DNA of 21,392 nucleotides from Vulcanococcus sp. SFB_649D_100_25 (lineage in GTDB: Bacteria; Cyanobacteriota; Cyanobacteriia; PCC-6307; Cyanobiaceae). Positions 1 to 7,317 of this stretch are shown one piece after another. The position numbers and the translations under genes are program-made. The first letter of the stretch is position 1; every line of letters begins with the position of its first letter. The notes under the pieces are model-generated. The model saw only the letters and a list, made by a program, of their open reading frames with translations, did not search any database and was not told the DNA's origin. The stretch lies in the NCBI GenBank assembly GCA_030833825.1, contig JAURGL010000010.1, positions 1 to 21,392 of the forward strand, written 5' to 3'.

Positions 1-417
1 GTTGAAGTAAGCGCCGCTGCCAACACAAGCCCACCAGCGCATGCCCAAGGCCGGTGCCAACACCACGCTTAATACAGGAACGTCGTTGTGTACGAGCGCA
101 ATGAGCGATCCCCACACCGGAACACCACGCACGAAGTTGGTGGTGCCATCGAGGGGATCAACCACCCAATAGGCATCTGTGGAAGGAACCCTCTGGCTGC
201 CCTCTTCGCTTAAGACCCCCTCACCGGGATAAAGCTGCGACAGGCCCTCCACGAGGGTGGCGTCGCTCCAACGATCACAGGCCGTGATCAAGCTGCCATC
301 GGGCTTCGCCTCAGAGTCGAGCTGACCAAAGTCCTGAAGCTGACGCTCTGCCACCCGATCCAGCAGAGCCCCGAGCTGATCCAGTCCCTGGGGCATAGGC
401 ATGGCGTTCATCGTCAT
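1..417 (-). CDS. Inositol monophosphatase family protein (partial, 3' end outside window)
   Basis: This is the N-terminal 139 codons of a metal-dependent sugar-phosphate phosphatase; the rest lies left of base 1. I read the metal-binding signature WVVDPLDGTTNF, and upstream of it LSEEG, which supplies the acidic metal ligand of the family. Family members release phosphate from inositol monophosphate, fructose-1,6-bisphosphate, histidinol phosphate or similar substrates with Mg2+, and the substrate cannot be told from this half. The start is chosen at the ATG at 415-417. It shares an ATGA overlap with the stop of the upstream transporter gene and has a GGAG ribosome site (423-426) five bases before it. 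Further in-frame ATGs follow within eight codons. It is the last visible gene of a five-gene minus-strand run and is probably translationally coupled. Confidence 0.9.
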   Translation of the reverse strand, partial: MTMNAMPMPQGLDQLGALLDRVAERQLQDFGQLDSEAKPDGSLITACDRWSDATLVEGLSQLYPGEGVLSEEGSQRVPSTDAYWVVDPLDGTTNFVRGVPVWGSLIALVHNDVPVLSVVLAPALGMRWWACVGSGAYFN

Positions 418-1724
418 CCGAGCTCCGCAGCAAGAACACGATCGAGACTGGTGCTGGTGTCATCCCTGAACTGCTGGATGCTCACCTTGTTCAGCAGCAC
501 CAAGGCCAAAACAGCGATCACTGCCTCCAGCGACAGGACCATTGCGTATGGGAAATAAGCATCGGCACCTGGATTGAGCCAACGAGCAACGTCGAGCAAA
601 CCGCCCCCAAGCACCTTGCCGAGGGCACGGGAATAGGCCTGGGCAAGGCCCCAGACCCCAACAAAGGTGCCAGCCACTTCCGGCAGAGTTAGATCAAGCA
701 TCAAAACCAAGGTGGCATTGGTCCCGATCCCTGTGGCAAGACCAAACAAAAAGAGCACGATCCGCAAGGCGTTCGGCTCCCCACTGAGGCCCACAAACAC
801 CAGCAGAAGCAGCGAGACCAAGATCAACTGACAGCCCAGGCGCGCCGCGCTGAATTTCCCCAGCCGAGGAACAAGCCAAAGCCCAGCCACCAGCAAACCC
901 AGCAGCGTCCCCACCCCCCAAATCGCGCTGAGACCTGCCGTGGCAGCGATCGGCAGGGCGAACACCTCGGCCCCATAACTCTCAAGAATCGGGTCCTGCA
1001 GAAAAACAGCCAGGGTGAACGCGAGCAGGAAACAGAAGAAGACCAGCACCTGACGACTGCAGGTGATCAATTTCCAAGCCGCCGCCAGGGTGATGGCGTC
1101 CTCCCGATCCTCGGAGCGACTCAGGCCACGCCGCTGACCCTTGGGCTCAATTCCCCAGGTGGCAAACAGGGTGATGCCAAACACCACAAGGGCCACGCGA
1201 GTCATGAAACCGAGGAGAACCGGCTCCAGAACAGAAGGATCGCTCACCCCATCGAGCCCTTTAAGGCACAGGCTCGTGGCGATGGCACCCACCACAATCC
1301 CAACGGTGAGCAGGCACCAGATCAATCCCACGGCCCGGGGACGTTCCTCCTCATCGGTCAGGTCGATCACCAGGGCCAGATAGGGGGTCGTGGCCAAGGA
1401 GACCGCGAGCCCGTAGCAGGCCACCACCGCACAGATGGCCGCGATACCCGCTGTGATCGCCCCGGCCTCAGTGGAGGCAAAGGCCGCATGCAGGCGGAAG
1501 ATCAGTGGGATCAGCAGGACCGCCAGGCTGCAAAACAGGGCTGACCCCAGCAAGATGTAGGGGGTGCGGTGGCGCCCACCCCAGGGCTTGGCATCCGAGA
1601 TCTGTCCGAACAGGATTCGCGCCGGCGCCACCAGTTGCTCCAGCGCCAAGGCCCCGCCCACCAACAAACCCGGGAACCCCAGCTCAGTCAGCATCACCCG
1701 ATTGAGCATGCCGACAAAAATCAC
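414..1724 (-). CDS. BCD/PucC-family MFS transporter (5' end uncertain)
   Basis: This is a multi-pass inner or thylakoid membrane protein of the bacteriochlorophyll-delivery (PucC/LhaA) branch of the major facilitator superfamily. The cytoplasmic loop GQISDAKPWGGRHRTPYI matches the motif of that branch, and about twelve hydrophobic segments follow. In phototrophs these proteins are linked to assembly of chlorophyll-binding complexes; the transported substrate, if any, is not settled. The GTG at 1722-1724 used here falls inside the first membrane helix. Upstream in the same frame the sequence still looks like the family N-terminus (LPLPRLIRLGLFQG), back to about 1796. An in-frame TAA stands at 1815-1817, and there is no ATG, GTG or TTG between it and 1724. 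The true start may be a CTG (1788-1790 or 1794-1796). The stop overlaps the next gene (ATGA). Confidence 0.85.
   Translation of the reverse strand: MIFVGMLNRVMLTELGFPGLLVGGALALEQLVAPARILFGQISDAKPWGGRHRTPYILLGSALFCSLAVLLIPLIFRLHAAFASTEAGAITAGIAAICAVVACYGLAVSLATTPYLALVIDLTDEEERPRAVGLIWCLLTVGIVVGAIATSLCLKGLDGVSDPSVLEPVLLGFMTRVALVVFGITLFATWGIEPKGQRRGLSRSEDREDAITLAAAWKLITCSRQVLVFFCFLLAFTLAVFLQDPILESYGAEVFALPIAATAGLSAIWGVGTLLGLLVAGLWLVPRLGKFSAARLGCQLILVSLLLLVFVGLSGEPNALRIVLFLFGLATGIGTNATLVLMLDLTLPEVAGTFVGVWGLAQAYSRALGKVLGGGLLDVARWLNPGADAYFPYAMVLSLEAVIAVLALVLLNKVSIQQFRDDTSTSLDRVLAAELG
423..426 (-). promoter_or_regulatory. Ribosome binding site GGAG of the inositol-monophosphatase-family gene
   Basis: GGAG on the minus strand ends five bases before the ATG at 417. 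It lies inside the last codons of the transporter gene. It decides the start among four closely spaced in-frame ATGs and fits translational coupling through the ATGA overlap. Confidence 0.55.
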
Positions 1725-1833
1725 CGCCAGACAGCCCAGGCAACCCTGAAACAGGCCGAGGCGGATCAGGCGAGGTAATGGAAGAGACAGCTGCAGTCGT
1801 TCAGCTGGTTTCGAAGGTTACGCGGGCTGAACT

Positions 1834-3558
1834 TCAGGAGGCGTTGTTGAGGGGATTCGACACCTGACAGGCGGGAGGCAGGGGCTCGGGGGGAACGGGG
1901 ACCGCCTCATCCCCATCCTTGGGTTTCACCGAGGAGAGGGTCGGGGGCTTGCAGACCGCGATTTGATCGAGCCCGGTGCGGCGGCGCAATTGAGCCAGGT
2001 TGTCGTTGTATTCGCGAAGGGAGTTGGCGTAGGACTCCTCCGCCTGGGTCAGGTCGCGCTGGTTGTCGACCACTTCCCGCTGGGTGGTCACCCCCGCCTG
2101 GAAACGCAAGCGGGCAAGCCGCAGGGACTCGCGAGCTGAGAGCACTTCGCGTGAGGCGGTCTGGATGTTCCGGTTGGAGGAGCGGAGCCGGTTGAAGCTC
2201 TCTTCCACCTCAAAACGGACGCGGTCGCGGGTATCGGCAAAGCGGAAGGCGTTTTCCTCTGCCTGCTGCTTGGACTGCCTGTACTGGGCCCGAGCACGGC
2301 CACCATCGAGGATCGACCAGCGCAGGTTCAGGCCGATGGTGTTGTCAGTAGCCCAGGTTTGACCGCCAAACAAACCTCCGTTCGGCCCTGGGGTTTCGGG
2401 GTTGAGGCCTGCATAACCGAAAGTCCGTCCATTCACGAAGTTATTGACGATGCTCAGGAAGGGCTGAACCGCGCCAAGCGAAGCATTGGCGTTGCTGTTG
2501 GAGACGGAAATCGACAGCAACGCATTGTCAATTTCCTCGCGGAAGGCATAGGCCGCCACGATGCTCTCCTGGAGCGAGGGCAACCAGACGCCAAGGGGGC
2601 GTGAGGGTTCTTTCGCGGTGGGGGTGATGTTCTGCGGTAGATCCAGCAGTCGGGCGAGATTGCGACGGGCGATGTCCTGCTGGGAGAGCGCATTGGTGAG
2701 CTGCGACTGGTTCCTGGCCAGCTGTGTCTCGGCCTCGAGCACCTCCAGTTTGGTAGCCACACCAGCCTGGAAACGGGCTCGCGCGTCGCGGAGGCTCACC
2801 AGGGAGGCCTGCACGGACGTTTGACCAATCCGTACGCGGTTATCGGCGTACTGAAGCTGGAAGTAGGCCTGGGAGGTCTGCAGGCGCAGATCCCGCAGAG
2901 CGATCAGATAAGTGTTTTTGGCTTGCTCAAAGGCATCCCGGGCCGCGGTGACCTGGGGAACACGCTGTGGGTTGATCAGATCCCAGTTGAATCCCAACGT
3001 TGCTGTAGCCGCCCAGCGGTTCGTTTGGGTGTTGCCCTGTTCTTGGTTAGTGCCGAAAGCCCCAAGATAGTTGTACTGGCGACCAACGCTCCACGAGGGG
3101 AAAGCACCGGTCGAAAAATTGAGCGTGGGATACCAGGCCGCAAGAGCAGCGCGCAGATTGCTCTGGGCTTGGTCAACGCGGCTAGCGACTGCCTTGAGGT
3201 TGGGATTGTTCACCTCCGCCAGGTTTTCAACCTCCTTAAGCGAGAGGGGGCGCAGCTCAACGATCGTGACTTGATCAACCTTGTTGGGCAGAGCGAGGGT
3301 GGCGGGGGCCGCCAGCCGCTGCAAGGAGGGATCGAGCTTGGTGGCTGCCGGGGGCAGCACCGTGGGATTGGACTTGGGACGGGTCCCCTTCACGCTCTGC
3401 GCCGAAGGCAGAGGCATGGGAGGGGGGTCCAGGAGCTGAAGCTCAGGCGATTTCTCAGACGCAGCGGCCGTTTGCGCCAGTGCCTGGTGGGGAACAGACC
3501 CAAGGGTGAATGCACTGCTGCCAGTGGCCGCCAGAACAAACTTCAGCAAGCGGGCCAC
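1834..3558 (-). CDS. TolC-family outer membrane channel protein
   Basis: This is an outer-membrane efflux channel subunit of the TolC type, about 574 residues, expected to act as a trimer with inner-membrane transporters for export of proteins or small molecules. A signal peptide (ARLLKFVLAATGSSAFTLG, cleaved after HQALA) is followed by a proline-rich linker. Two repeats typical of the family follow, each a long coiled-coil pair around a beta section. The paired motifs ARFQAGVATKLEVLEAETQL and ARLRFQAGVTTQREVVDNQR are the conserved equatorial-domain sequences of the two halves. I place the start at GTG 3556-3558, because it gives a compact signal peptide and lies after the stop of the upstream radical SAM gene (47-base gap). 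The open frame continues upstream into that gene, but those codons are unlikely to be used. The C-terminal tail carries prolines and two cysteines. No clear ribosome site is visible. Confidence 0.9.
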   Translation of the reverse strand: MARLLKFVLAATGSSAFTLGSVPHQALAQTAAASEKSPELQLLDPPPMPLPSAQSVKGTRPKSNPTVLPPAATKLDPSLQRLAAPATLALPNKVDQVTIVELRPLSLKEVENLAEVNNPNLKAVASRVDQAQSNLRAALAAWYPTLNFSTGAFPSWSVGRQYNYLGAFGTNQEQGNTQTNRWAATATLGFNWDLINPQRVPQVTAARDAFEQAKNTYLIALRDLRLQTSQAYFQLQYADNRVRIGQTSVQASLVSLRDARARFQAGVATKLEVLEAETQLARNQSQLTNALSQQDIARRNLARLLDLPQNITPTAKEPSRPLGVWLPSLQESIVAAYAFREEIDNALLSISVSNSNANASLGAVQPFLSIVNNFVNGRTFGYAGLNPETPGPNGGLFGGQTWATDNTIGLNLRWSILDGGRARAQYRQSKQQAEENAFRFADTRDRVRFEVEESFNRLRSSNRNIQTASREVLSARESLRLARLRFQAGVTTQREVVDNQRDLTQAEESYANSLREYNDNLAQLRRRTGLDQIAVCKPPTLSSVKPKDGDEAVPVPPEPLPPACQVSNPLNNAS

Positions 3559-3604
3559 AAAAAGCGATGCATTAAAACTTGGATGGATTGTAATCAGTTC
3601 CTTG

Positions 3605-4981
3605 TCACCGGCCGAGACAAGCGGCCACGATGTCGTCTGCCCCATGCACAAGATCAACGGGCACTGGCAACTGCCTCGCAACGGATTCCAGGGTTTGATC
3701 GTCTAAAAACACCGGTTCTCCCTGCCGCAGCATCACAGCAGGTAGCAGCAGTTCATCCCCGAGATCACGCCCCTGCAAACCCTCCAGCAGGTCAGAACCG
3801 GTGAGCAGGCCCGTCACCACTTGATCCTGCCCCCAGTAGGGACTGGGCAAGCCATGGAGCAGCACCTCCAGGCCTTGCACGTGGTTGAGGCGATCCACCG
3901 CAGGTTGCAGGGCCTCCGCCACCAGTTGACCGACCACCCAGCTCACCCGGCGCGGAGAGTCCAACCGTTCCGGAAGGGCACTGGTGGCCTGATCCATGGC
4001 CTCGAGGAAGGCGCGAATGCTGCCAACCCCATTGCCCTCCTGGGGGAGGTCTTCGTAGTCATCGCGCGGCGGGAGGGGATAGCCCGCCATCAGGTACCAC
4101 TCATCCGAGAGCCAGGCAAAACGGCTCCCCAGCTCCGCCTGGAAGCCCTGCTGCATCGGTTCCACTTGGGCAATCACCCGTTGGGCGCAGCTGCGATCCA
4201 CCGGCACCAGGCCATCACCATCGGGGCGGTAGCGGGTCAGACCAACCGGAACCACAGCAGCGGAGAGCACCGCCGGCCAATCGCCCCCAGCAAAACCCGC
4301 CAGGTCGCTGAGGGTTCGCTCCAGGGCCGCTCCATCGTTGAGGCCGGGGCACACCACAACCTGGGCATGGATCTGGAGTTGACGCTCCTGAAACCAGGCC
4401 AACTGCTCCATCAGCAGTCCGGCTCGGGGGTTCACCAGCAACTTGGAGCGCAGCTCAGGATCGGTGGCATGGACTGACACAAACAACGGTGAGAGGCGCT
4501 GCTCTTCGATCCGTTGCCAGTCCGCCGGCGCAAGGTTCGTGAGGGTGAGATAGGAGCCGTAGAGAAAACTGAGCCTGTAGTCGTCGTCCTTGACGTAAAG
4601 ACTGCGCCGATGCCCCGGTGGCTGCTGGTCAATGAAACAAAAGGGGCAGTGGTTGTTGCACTGCTTGAGGCCATCGAACAGGGCTTCGGTGAAAGCCAGA
4701 CCAAGGCCCTCATCGGCATCCTTCTCCAGCTCCACCTGATGGACGGTGCCATCAGGATCCTGCACCTCCAGGGTGAGCTCCTCTTCCCCCACCAGGAACT
4801 GGAGGTCGATCAGATCCCTGGGCCTGACCCCGTTGACACTCAGCAGCCTGTCGCCGGGCTGGAAGCCCAGCTCGTCACCGATGGAATCAGGTTCCACCCG
4901 ATCCACAACCGCTGGCTGTGGGAGACGAGCTGCGGCATCGGATTCGGCCACGACAACGCCGGCCGAGGGTTCATTCCACAC
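3605..4981 (-). CDS. TIGR03279-type radical SAM protein with PDZ-like and DUF512 domains
   Basis: This is a 458-residue cyanobacterial iron-sulphur protein of unknown reaction. Residues about 22-75 form a PDZ-like segment (IGDELGFQPGDRLLSVNG). A radical SAM cluster motif, CNNHCPFC, follows with cysteines at 108, 112 and 115, one residue spacing off a textbook CxxxCxxC-plus-linker pattern but normal for this family. The C-terminal half (from about residue 210) matches DUF512. The family is nearly universal in cyanobacteria, and I do not know a demonstrated substrate. The start is GTG at 4979-4981, just before the conserved PDZ-like region. It lies 45 bases after uppP and 46 before the TolC gene in the same direction, so the three are probably cotranscribed. 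No strong ribosome site is seen. Confidence 0.9.
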   Translation of the reverse strand: MWNEPSAGVVVAESDAAARLPQPAVVDRVEPDSIGDELGFQPGDRLLSVNGVRPRDLIDLQFLVGEEELTLEVQDPDGTVHQVELEKDADEGLGLAFTEALFDGLKQCNNHCPFCFIDQQPPGHRRSLYVKDDDYRLSFLYGSYLTLTNLAPADWQRIEEQRLSPLFVSVHATDPELRSKLLVNPRAGLLMEQLAWFQERQLQIHAQVVVCPGLNDGAALERTLSDLAGFAGGDWPAVLSAAVVPVGLTRYRPDGDGLVPVDRSCAQRVIAQVEPMQQGFQAELGSRFAWLSDEWYLMAGYPLPPRDDYEDLPQEGNGVGSIRAFLEAMDQATSALPERLDSPRRVSWVVGQLVAEALQPAVDRLNHVQGLEVLLHGLPSPYWGQDQVVTGLLTGSDLLEGLQGRDLGDELLLPAVMLRQGEPVFLDDQTLESVARQLPVPVDLVHGADDIVAACLGR

Positions 4982-5026
4982 AGGACCGGCAAGAGCGCTC
5001 TTTGCTCAGTTTGAGACCGCGGCGGC

Positions 5027-5890
5027 TCAACTGGCGATTCGACTGGCCCAAGCAATCACCCCGGCACCAAAAAAGAGGCGGTAGCCCACAAACCACCAGG
5101 TGCTGTGGTTCTGGAGGAAGCGCAGCAACCAGGCGATGGCGAGCCAGGAGACCACTGCCGAGGAGGCGATCCCCACCAACAGGGGCAGCACACCTCCGGA
5201 GACGGGCTGACTGAAGGCGTCCTTGAGCTCCACCAGACCGGCAATCGTGATGGCAGGAATGCCGAGCAGGAAGGAAAACCGAGCCGCCTCAGAACGGCGC
5301 CAGCCGTCAAACAACGAGGCGGTGAGGGTGCTGCCGGAGCGGGAAACCCCAGGAATCAAGGCCAGGGTCTGAGCCAGGCCCACCAGCAGTCCATCCCGGA
5401 CCTCCACATCCGCCAGCTGCCGCCTGCGGCTGCCCAACTGCTCAGCGAGACCAAGCAACAGGCCCATCACGATCGAGACCACCCCGATCGAGGTGAGGCT
5501 GCGCAGAGGGGAGTGATCGAAGTTGGGCACAAACAGCTTGATGGCCAAGCCGGCGATCAGGATCGGCACGGTCCCCAGGGCGATGGCGAGAGCCATCCGG
5601 GCGTCCGGGGAATCCCAGCGACGCTCCCGCCAAGCCAAGGCGCTGGCTTGGATGACCTGACGCAGGTCGTCGCGAAAAAATCCGATCACCGCGGCGATGC
5701 TGCCGAGCTGAATCACAGCGGTCACGGCCACGCCAGGGTCCCCCCATCCCAGCAACACGGGCACCACCTTGAGGTGGGCGGTGCTGCTGATGGGCAGGAA
5801 CTCGGTCAGCCCCTGCACCACCCCCAAGACCAGAAAACGCCAACAGGCCTCGAGCACCCCCAGGGGCTCAGGCGAAGGCAGGGCGGTCAT
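5027..5890 (-). CDS. uppP: Undecaprenyl-diphosphate phosphatase (BacA/UppP)
   Basis: This integral membrane enzyme dephosphorylates undecaprenyl pyrophosphate to recycle the lipid carrier for peptidoglycan and other surface polymers. Near the N-terminus is the motif VVQGLTEFLPISSTAHL, with Q26, E30 and H39 in the catalytic positions of the family. The second active-site loop PGVSRSGST carries its arginine near residue 184. About eight hydrophobic helices are visible. The ATG at 5888-5890 gives 287 residues, close to the family length; an in-frame ATG at 5971 would add 27 polar residues that look unlike a UppP N-terminus. It is the first gene of the minus-strand run and diverges from the DUF3120 gene, so its promoter should lie in 5891-6035. 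Confidence 0.95.
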   Translation of the reverse strand: MTALPSPEPLGVLEACWRFLVLGVVQGLTEFLPISSTAHLKVVPVLLGWGDPGVAVTAVIQLGSIAAVIGFFRDDLRQVIQASALAWRERRWDSPDARMALAIALGTVPILIAGLAIKLFVPNFDHSPLRSLTSIGVVSIVMGLLLGLAEQLGSRRRQLADVEVRDGLLVGLAQTLALIPGVSRSGSTLTASLFDGWRRSEAARFSFLLGIPAITIAGLVELKDAFSQPVSGGVLPLLVGIASSAVVSWLAIAWLLRFLQNHSTWWFVGYRLFFGAGVIAWASRIAS

Positions 5891-6035
5891 GGGCCGAAGC
5901 TCAAGGGAGAGGCCAGACCCTATGTGGTCGCGGCGGTCTTGAGAAGCAGCACACCCTCTAAGGTTGAACACCTTTCTTCACACGCGCGTGCTCGGGGTTC
6001 AGCCCAGCCTCACCACCAGGGCGCTGACCCCAGGC
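5891..6035. promoter_or_regulatory. Divergent intergenic region between uppP and the DUF3120 gene, with a 10-base palindrome
   Basis: This 145-base spacer must carry the start signals for both diverging genes unless the plus gene begins earlier (TTG at 5964). It contains the perfect palindrome CACGCGCGTG at 5981-5990. I could not identify convincing -10 or -35 boxes. An operator role for the palindrome is only a guess. Confidence 0.35.
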
Positions 6036-6719
6036 GTGGCTTCGGCGCTGCCCCCCGCGCTGTCTGGGCAGGGCGCGCTTCGCTCTGCGGGCTGCTTGCT
6101 GGTGGCCCTACCGGTGTTCCTGCAAGCCCCCTGGGTTCGTCTGGCGCCGTTCAGCGCAGCCCTGTTCACTGCTCCGTTGCTGCTGTTGGGGGTGGTCCTG
6201 GCGCAGTCCCCTTCCAAACGCTGGAGCAATGCCGGAGCCCTGCTGGTGGGCTTCTGCGGCAGTTGGCTCGGGGGCTGCTTGTTCTGGGGCTGGTGCCGCC
6301 TGCACCCCCTCTGGCACCTGCCGATCGAAGCTTTCGCCCTTCCTCTTGCCCTGGGGGGCCTGCGGAGCCGCTGGCGTCTGGCGGCCAGCTTCTATCTGGC
6401 CTCCCTGGTCGGCACCGCGGCCACCGATGGCGTCATGGCGGTCACGGGTGTGATGCGCCATTGGACCGAAGTGCTTCAGGCCCCGATCCAGGACGCCCCT
6501 GCCTTGCTGCAGCAGGCAGCCCTTGGGGTCCTCGAGCCCCTTCCCCTTGCGGTGACCGTTCTCGTCGCAACGATCCTGGTCAATCTCTGCCGGTACTACT
6601 GGCAGCACCCCGATGGCGCTTGGCGCCTGGCGGCTTCAGCGCTGGCGACGACCCTCGCGGTCGATGGCCTTTTCCTGGCAGCTGCCCTCTGGTCGCCCCA
6701 CTGGAGCGGGCTGATCTGA
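6036..6719 (+). CDS. DUF3120-family membrane protein
   Basis: This is a cyanobacterial integral membrane protein of unknown function. The sequence from GALRSAGCLLVALPVFLQAP onward matches my recollection of DUF3120, with about six hydrophobic segments, a WHLPIEAFALPLAL segment and a VTVLVATILVNL segment near the end. I start it at GTG 6036-6038 (227 residues), shortly before the conserved region. The open frame extends to a TTG at 5964, but those 24 residues look non-conserved. It ends 116 bases before psbU on the same strand, with a hairpin at 6730-6748 just after its stop, so cotranscription with psbU is uncertain. Confidence 0.75.
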   Translation: MASALPPALSGQGALRSAGCLLVALPVFLQAPWVRLAPFSAALFTAPLLLLGVVLAQSPSKRWSNAGALLVGFCGSWLGGCLFWGWCRLHPLWHLPIEAFALPLALGGLRSRWRLAASFYLASLVGTAATDGVMAVTGVMRHWTEVLQAPIQDAPALLQQAALGVLEPLPLAVTVLVATILVNLCRYYWQHPDGAWRLAASALATTLAVDGLFLAAALWSPHWSGLI

Positions 6720-6729
6720 AGAACTGCAA

Positions 6730-6748
6730 AAGCCTGTTCAGAAGGCTT
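6730..6748 (+). terminator. Hairpin after the DUF3120 gene, possible weak terminator
   Basis: AAGCCT at 6730-6735 pairs with AGGCTT at 6743-6748 around a 7-base loop, eleven bases after the stop codon. There is no T-run, so termination may be weak or absent. It could instead be an RNA-processing or stability element. Confidence 0.35.
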
Positions 6749-6785
6749 CAGGCCCAAGGCCACCCGCCTGTAGGTTTGCAGGGCT

Positions 6786-6800
6786 GGCTGCTTAGCAGCC
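6786..6800 (+). promoter_or_regulatory. Hairpin in the psbU upstream region
   Basis: GGCTGC-TTA-GCAGCC forms a perfect 6-base stem with a 3-base loop, 35 bases before the psbU start codon. It could be part of the 5' untranslated leader or an operator. Nothing in the sequence decides between these. Confidence 0.4.
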
Positions 6801-6825
6801 CCCTGACTGTTGATCCCGCTTCGAC

Positions 6826-6829
6826 GGAG
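6826..6829 (+). promoter_or_regulatory. Ribosome binding site of psbU
   Basis: GGAG stands six bases before the psbU ATG at 6836. It is one of the few clear Shine-Dalgarno sites in the window, consistent with high expression of a photosystem subunit. Confidence 0.65.
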
Positions 6830-6835
6830 TAATCG

Positions 6836-7213
6836 ATGAAACGGCTGGTTTCGTGGCTCATGAGTGGCGTGCTGCTGGCCGGCCTGCTCCTCGGATTGGT
6901 TCTGGCGCCCTCCGCCCAGGCCGCCGATCTGCGCAACGTCGCTGACGAGAAGATTGCCGAGCGCGGCGACAAAGTTGACCTGAACAACTGCTCGGTGCGC
7001 CGCTTCCAGGCCTATCCGGGCATGTACCCCACCCTCGCCGGCAAGATCGTCCTGGGCGGTCCCTACAACAGTGTCGACGACCTGTTCAAGCTCGATCTGA
7101 CCGAGCGCCAGAAGGAACTGGTCGAGAAGTACAAGGGCAATTTCACCGTGACCCCGGCTTCCATCGCCCTCAATGAAGGCGATGACCGCATCAACGACGG
7201 TCAGTACCGCTGA
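6836..7213 (+). CDS. psbU: Photosystem II extrinsic protein PsbU (12 kDa)
   Basis: This lumenal subunit caps the oxygen-evolving complex of photosystem II and stabilises the manganese cluster together with PsbO and PsbV. It is 125 residues long, as expected. A Sec-type signal peptide (MKRLVSWLMSG through SAQA) is cleaved before ADLRNVADEK. The mature part carries the helix-hairpin-helix fold typical of PsbU: VDLNNCSVRRF, then PGMYPTLAGKIV, then PYNSVDDLFKL. A single cysteine is present in the mature chain. The start is fixed by a GGAG ribosome site and the signal peptide. It is followed by a strong intrinsic terminator, so it is probably expressed as a short transcript apart from nadB. Confidence 0.97.
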   Translation: MKRLVSWLMSGVLLAGLLLGLVLAPSAQAADLRNVADEKIAERGDKVDLNNCSVRRFQAYPGMYPTLAGKIVLGGPYNSVDDLFKLDLTERQKELVEKYKGNFTVTPASIALNEGDDRINDGQYR

Positions 7214-7263
7214 TCCCTCGTCTGTGATTCCAGCTGCGGAGGCCTAGATTCCGCAGCCGGTGA

Positions 7264-7293
7264 CCGCCGTCGGGCCATCCCGGCGGCTTTTTT
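7264..7293 (+). terminator. Intrinsic terminator after psbU
   Basis: CCGCCG (7264-7269) pairs with CGGCGG (7281-7286), with an inner CGGG/CCCG pair possible in the loop, followed by C and a run of six T (7288-7293). It lies 50 bases after the psbU stop and just before nadB. It is the clearest terminator in the window. Confidence 0.85.
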
Positions 7294-7317
7294 GTTGCCT
7301 CAGTCAGTCCTGCCCTG

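Noticed and set aside
3559..3681. Longer N-terminus for the TolC protein (start near 3681)
   Set aside because: It would extend into the coding region of the upstream radical SAM gene and put about 40 polar residues before the signal peptide.
2821..3804. A 327-codon plus-strand open frame
   Set aside because: It lies opposite the TolC gene and part of the radical SAM gene, with no recognisable domain or start signal.
5105..6832. A 575-codon plus-strand open frame
   Set aside because: It is antisense to uppP, then out of frame with the DUF3120 gene. Its composition (Gly, Gln, His, Pro rich) is that of a shadow frame in GC-rich DNA.
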